64,000 bases of DNA, from positions 618,648 to 682,647 of the forward strand of contig NC_089177.1 of NCBI RefSeq assembly GCF_947507565.1, in the 5' to 3' direction. Positions 60,640 through 64,000 of this stretch are shown here, one piece after another. The position numbers were made by a program, and so were the translations under genes. The stretch comes from Oscarella lobularis. Its lineage: Eukaryota; Porifera; Homoscleromorpha; Homosclerophorida; Oscarellidae. The stretch's first letter is position 1. Each line of letters opens with the position of its first letter. Below the pieces are notes generated by a model. It was not told the DNA's origin. It made no database searches and worked only from the letters and a program-made list of their open reading frames with translations.

Positions 60640-61431
60640 TCAAATGTCTAACAGGTGTGATCTCTCTGAGCGCGGAGGGCGTACGGGAGCCTTGCAAACA
60701 GGGCAGAAGATGCTTCTGCTCAGCCAATGGCCTATGCATCTGCACACAAAAAAAAAGAGAAGACTGACGAATCCAGCTCTAATAAAGCGTTTTTTTCCCA
60801 TTACTGGCCGTGGTAGCCGTGCAGGCACGAGCACACGTATATAGTCTCATTGGCATTGAAGTCTTCGAGGCAGATGGGACAGGCCTATACAAGACTTTTC
60901 TAAGCAAGCGCCAAGGCAAATCAAACAACATTACTTCGTTCGTCACATCCGTTTTAGAATTTGGCCGATATTTGATCTAACAAAGTGACGCAGTCAAACA
61001 CAAGTGCCTGATAATTAGCATAGGAATAAAGTCGTCATCAGCGGGGGTGTGAAGCCGCAAGTACAGGTACACTGTGGCTGTTTTATCCGCCCGATCGTCA
61101 TGAGTGCGTGACTACAGGTACACTGTGGCTGTTATCCGCCCGATCGTCTGACTACAGGTACACTGTGGCTATTTTATCCGCCCGATCGTCATGAGTGCGT
61201 GACTGTGTCCCTACTTATCGTTGCGCTCACCTTTCGGCAACCCTGCAGGTTATCTTCTTCAGCTCGGCGTATTCTGTAGTCAACAAAAGAACAAACGAAG
61301 GAACGGTTATTGAGAAACACGCGGTCGCGCAAGACGGCGTTGACTCGCCTGCACATGCAGTAACAGCAGAAGAAAATGAGCACGGTTATGATGCCCCCGA
61401 GAGCCATCCACGGCAGCGCATAGCTATCCAT
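60640..61431 (-). CDS. Small transmembrane RING-H2 E3 ubiquitin ligase, RNF24/RNF122-like
   Basis: The ATG at 61431 begins MDSYALPWMALGGIITVLIF, a single N-terminal membrane anchor ending FFCCYCMCRR. A linker (YRIRRAEEDNLQGC) leads to a RING-H2 finger split by an intron: ACPICLEDFNANETIY, CSCLHGYHGQC, GHWLSRSIFCPVCKAP. The C3H2C3 zinc ligands are all visible. The tail ends SERSHLLDI with TGA at 60640. Order and size resemble RNF24/RNF122 (Golgi/ER membrane E3s), but the short sequence does not allow an orthology call. One intron contains a three-copy minisatellite. It converges on the pseudokinase gene and is divergent from INPP5A. Confidence 0.85.
61062..61204. repeat. Three-copy minisatellite (40-51 bp units) in the RING gene
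   Basis: TACAGGTACACTGTGGCT... to ...GATCGTC recurs at 61062, 61113 and 61153. Units 1 and 3 are about 51 bp and nearly identical; unit 2 is 40 bp and lacks the CATGAGTGCG segment. It lies in an intron. Confidence 0.93.
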
Positions 61432-61555
61432 CGTCCGCCCAACTAACAGTTATCCGGGCGAGCGAGATTCTTTCTTCCGCACTTCCCGTATAACGTTGAC
61501 CTTTTGACGCCACATTCGCGGCGCTTTCGTTTCGATTACGCGCGGCGACGTGAGC
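61432..61555. promoter_or_regulatory. Divergent promoter, RING protein / INPP5A
   Basis: 124 bp lie between the two start codons. Confidence 0.4.
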
Positions 61556-64000
61556 ATGAACGTCAGACTGCTTCTAGTAACGGCAAACGTCGGCTCGGCG
61601 TTCGAAAACGTAACAGGAAAAAAAAAGGAAACGACACAGAATATCACCAGTCTTTTCGCATTTCCCGCAGCCCCACAGCATCCAACCCCTTTGGATCCAA
61701 GAAGTCCTCAAGGTGAATTACTTCCTAAGTGCGGATGCTAAGAAAGGAAGCATCTCCTCGGCCAAACGTCCGAGTTGTTCTACGGCATTGCCCCTCCCCT
61801 CTCCCCTCGAGTTCTTTACGCGCGATACATTTAGACCGTCGATCGACACCGCCCCCATTTCGTCGCCATTCACTTCCAAGAACTCGGCGGAAAGTCGTTC
61901 GAGACGACAATCGACGGCGTTCAGGATTTCGCTAGGTGCGCGAGTCCCAACCACCTGTTTCCATATGGAGAGGTGTTGTTATAGGGAAATCTTCGAGTCG
62001 GACGTGGGATCTCGATATGATCGCATTTTGGGAATTTTTGACGAGAGTGCGAGCACAAAGGAGACGTTTACGGTTGGAGAAAGAGAGCAGCGTTTTTTTA
62101 ATTTTCTTATTATTTTTTCTTGAAGGCTTTGGGGTCGTTGTATCTAATTGAACGATCGTTGACCGACGTTTATTTGTGGGATTTTGAAAGTGAAGACTTT
62201 TTCGCAGATCGCCTGCCGTTTCTCGAGGGAAATTTATTTTCGTAGAAAATCGGTTCGATTCCGCGGTGGGCTGTCGATTGTACGGCGGCGATCTGAACGG
62301 TTGTACCACGCACAAGAAACGGAAATTTCCGCCCGATTTCTTTCCCCAGGTAAGGTAGAAAAAATGGGCCAAAGAAAATCGACTCGATTGTTTTCGCTTC
62401 AGTTCAAATGGTCGCGCAAGGGATACATTCAAACGCGGTGGAGAATCAACGGGCGGTAAGAATCCATAACTTTGTATGTAGAGATTTTATTTCTTCTTTA
62501 CAGAGTCCTGGATTTAGTGAACGTTCATCTTTTTCACGACGCGTCAAATCTCACGGCCATGGAACAGGTGAGAGTTTCTATCTGGCACCCCTTCTCCGTG
62601 TGTTTCATTGTTTCGGTTTTTTCTTTTCAGTCGCCGTCAGTATACACGTTCAATCGAAAGAAGGCGCTGAATCACGTGTTGAAATGGCAAGCACGTTTTA
62701 AATGAATATGATTATTAGCAAAATTTGCTTTTCAGTGTTGAAGAGACCCAGTCGACTCCTCTTCCCACTTTCTACTTCGGCGACTTCAACTTTCGTCTCG
62801 ATCAGAAGAACGTGGTGAAGGTGAGAGCACATGCAGAGCTTTAGAAATAATAAATAATTCAATAAATTCAAAGTTGTTATCTGATGGCTTGACTCCGTCA
62901 GTCAATCAAAACGATGACGAAAAAGTGGTTCAAATGGCTTACTACCGAAATTCGTCCTCAGACGATGTACGCGTAGGAGGTCTCCTATATATATCGAGAT
63001 AATAGTTTTCAAACGCAGGCGGTGCTTGCCCTTCTGGAAAAATCGTTCGTCTATGAGGATTCTGGACGTATGTTGCACGACAATGGACGCGAGGTAACGC
63101 CAATAAGACACAGACACCAATCATCACCACTCTACGCGTGGGCGTGGTCAGGAGCGTGAGGCATGTGTAGATAATTGTCGCTGACGTAGTGAAGGTTGAA
63201 TTTTTGTCGACCGCGCCTTCATATTTTAAAACCGCTTCTATGCTGCCCATGTTCCCTAAAGAGAAGCTCTCTCTCTCTCTCTTATCGACTTCAGTCTATT
63301 ATATGAGTCGAATTATCTATAAACGGCTTCCTCCTCATAACAATTTTGTCTTGGACCTAATACCGCGGAAACGCGTGTGTGTGTGTGTGTGTGTGAACGG
63401 TGTCTGTTGCGCCTGTTTGTCTTTGTCTGTCTCGACGATTTTGTGCGAGTTCTGTTTGTCTTTGTCTAAAAAATTTTCGTTTCGTCAGCTGCGTCAGTTC
63501 GACTTGGAAGGAAAACAGTTCGACGGGCTGCACGAACTACCGCTGACGTTTCCGCCCAGGTTCCACGGATATCCCTCTCGCGTTCTCTCGCTTTCAATCG
63601 AAAAAATTTAGCTATCCGTACAAGGAAGACCTGGACGAGGGAAGCGTGCTGAATACGACGAGGTTTGGGGGTTTTTTAATAATTTTTAGCACCGCACTTT
63701 ATGCTTTCCCCCACAGATGTCCTGCCTGGTGCGATCGCATTCTCTTCAACGACGCCGCGCAGCTTGACTTCATGGGCGACGTACTAGATGAGAAAATTCT
63801 CAAAGAAACATTTCTCACGGTAATTTCTTTCAGATCCAAAGACACGAGTATGGAATGGTGGGAAGACACGTCTGCACAGGCGATCACAAGGTACGTACGG
63901 TAGTGCGGAGACAAATGCGAAGGGAATGTAGGGGCGGGGTTATTTTTAGCCCATCTATCTTGCCGTCAATATGCCGTCCAATGATGACACCGATTCCGGT
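61556..64000 (+). CDS. INPP5A: Inositol polyphosphate-5-phosphatase A, 3' end outside the window
   Basis: This type I 5-phosphatase removes the 5-phosphate of Ins(1,4,5)P3 and Ins(1,3,4,5)P4, ending calcium signals. The ATG at 61556 gives MNVRLLLVTANVGSAFEN, aligned with human VLLVTANVGSLF. Further exons read RPHFVAIHFQELGGKSFETT (the QE metal ligand), TALGSLYLIERSLTDVYL, FKWSRKGYIQTRW, VNVHLFHDASNLTA, SPSVYTFNRKKALNHVL and FYFGDFNFRLDQKNVV (catalytic GDxNxR). Near the edge come FPPRFSYPYKEDLDEG-type sequence, CPAWCDRILF and YGMVGRHVCTGDHKPIYLAV (the catalytic DH). Only the C-terminal tail with the prenylation box is missing beyond 64000. Introns contain a GT microsatellite (63373-63394). Confidence 0.95.
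63373..63394 (+). repeat. GT dinucleotide microsatellite in an INPP5A intron
   Basis: About ten tandem GT units. Confidence 0.95.

Overview
The window is eukaryotic nuclear DNA from an animal with a compact genome. Almost every gene is split by very short GT-AG introns (mostly about 45-60 nt). Genes are tightly packed on both strands, often less than 200 bp apart. The gene set is metazoan: a GRK4/5/6-type receptor kinase, attractin, a non-muscle myosin regulatory light chain, TAPP-type PH protein, ciliary CFAP206, casein kinase 1 alpha and a JAKMIP-like coiled coil. The intron size, moderate GC content and gene density would suit a sponge (for example a homoscleromorph) or another early-branching marine invertebrate. 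That placement is inference from style, not from a species marker.

Layout. 1-5.0 kb: JAKMIP-like coiled-coil gene (minus, continues off the left edge). 6.2-10.5 kb: two near-identical tandem copies of an MFS transporter (minus), separated by 1.1 kb of non-coding repeat-rich DNA. 10.5-15.1 kb: sideroflexin (minus), divergent from an SLC25 carrier (plus), then a Kar5/GEX1/Brambleberry nuclear-fusion protein (plus). 15.4-32.2 kb: a minus-strand run of housekeeping genes: CDC16/APC6, RRP5/PDCD11, CK1 alpha and SLU7. 32.2-48.3 kb: URM1 (plus), myosin regulatory light chain, ARP1/centractin, attractin and a GRK (all minus), ROMO1 (plus), CFAP206 and a BPHL-like hydrolase (minus). 48.3-49.9 kb: repeat-rich intergenic DNA with a nested MITE. 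49.9-64 kb: TAPP/PLEKHA1-like PH protein (minus), a GPI-anchored copper-only SOD-repeat protein, YKT6 and a pseudokinase with a HECTD1-like beta-sandwich domain (plus), a small membrane RING-H2 protein (minus), and INPP5A (plus, cut by the right edge).

Functional themes are mixed, as is normal for an animal chromosome: mitochondrial proteins (sideroflexin, SLC25, ROMO1, probably BPHL), RNA processing (RRP5, SLU7, URM1), cell cycle and cytoskeleton (CDC16, MRLC, ARP1, JAKMIP-like), signalling (CK1, GRK, TAPP, INPP5A) and membrane traffic (YKT6). There is no operon-like pathway cluster. The most interesting items are the Brambleberry-type fusion protein with a C-terminal Cys/His motif, the four-repeat SOD protein with two decayed repeats, the pseudokinase plus F5/8-like domain combination, a BPHL-like hydrolase with cysteine in place of the nucleophile serine, the MFS duplication sharing a GC-AG intron, and a MITE inserted in a small tandem repeat.

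Exon boundaries were read by eye from splice motifs and reading-frame continuity. Gene spans give first coding base to stop and include introns.
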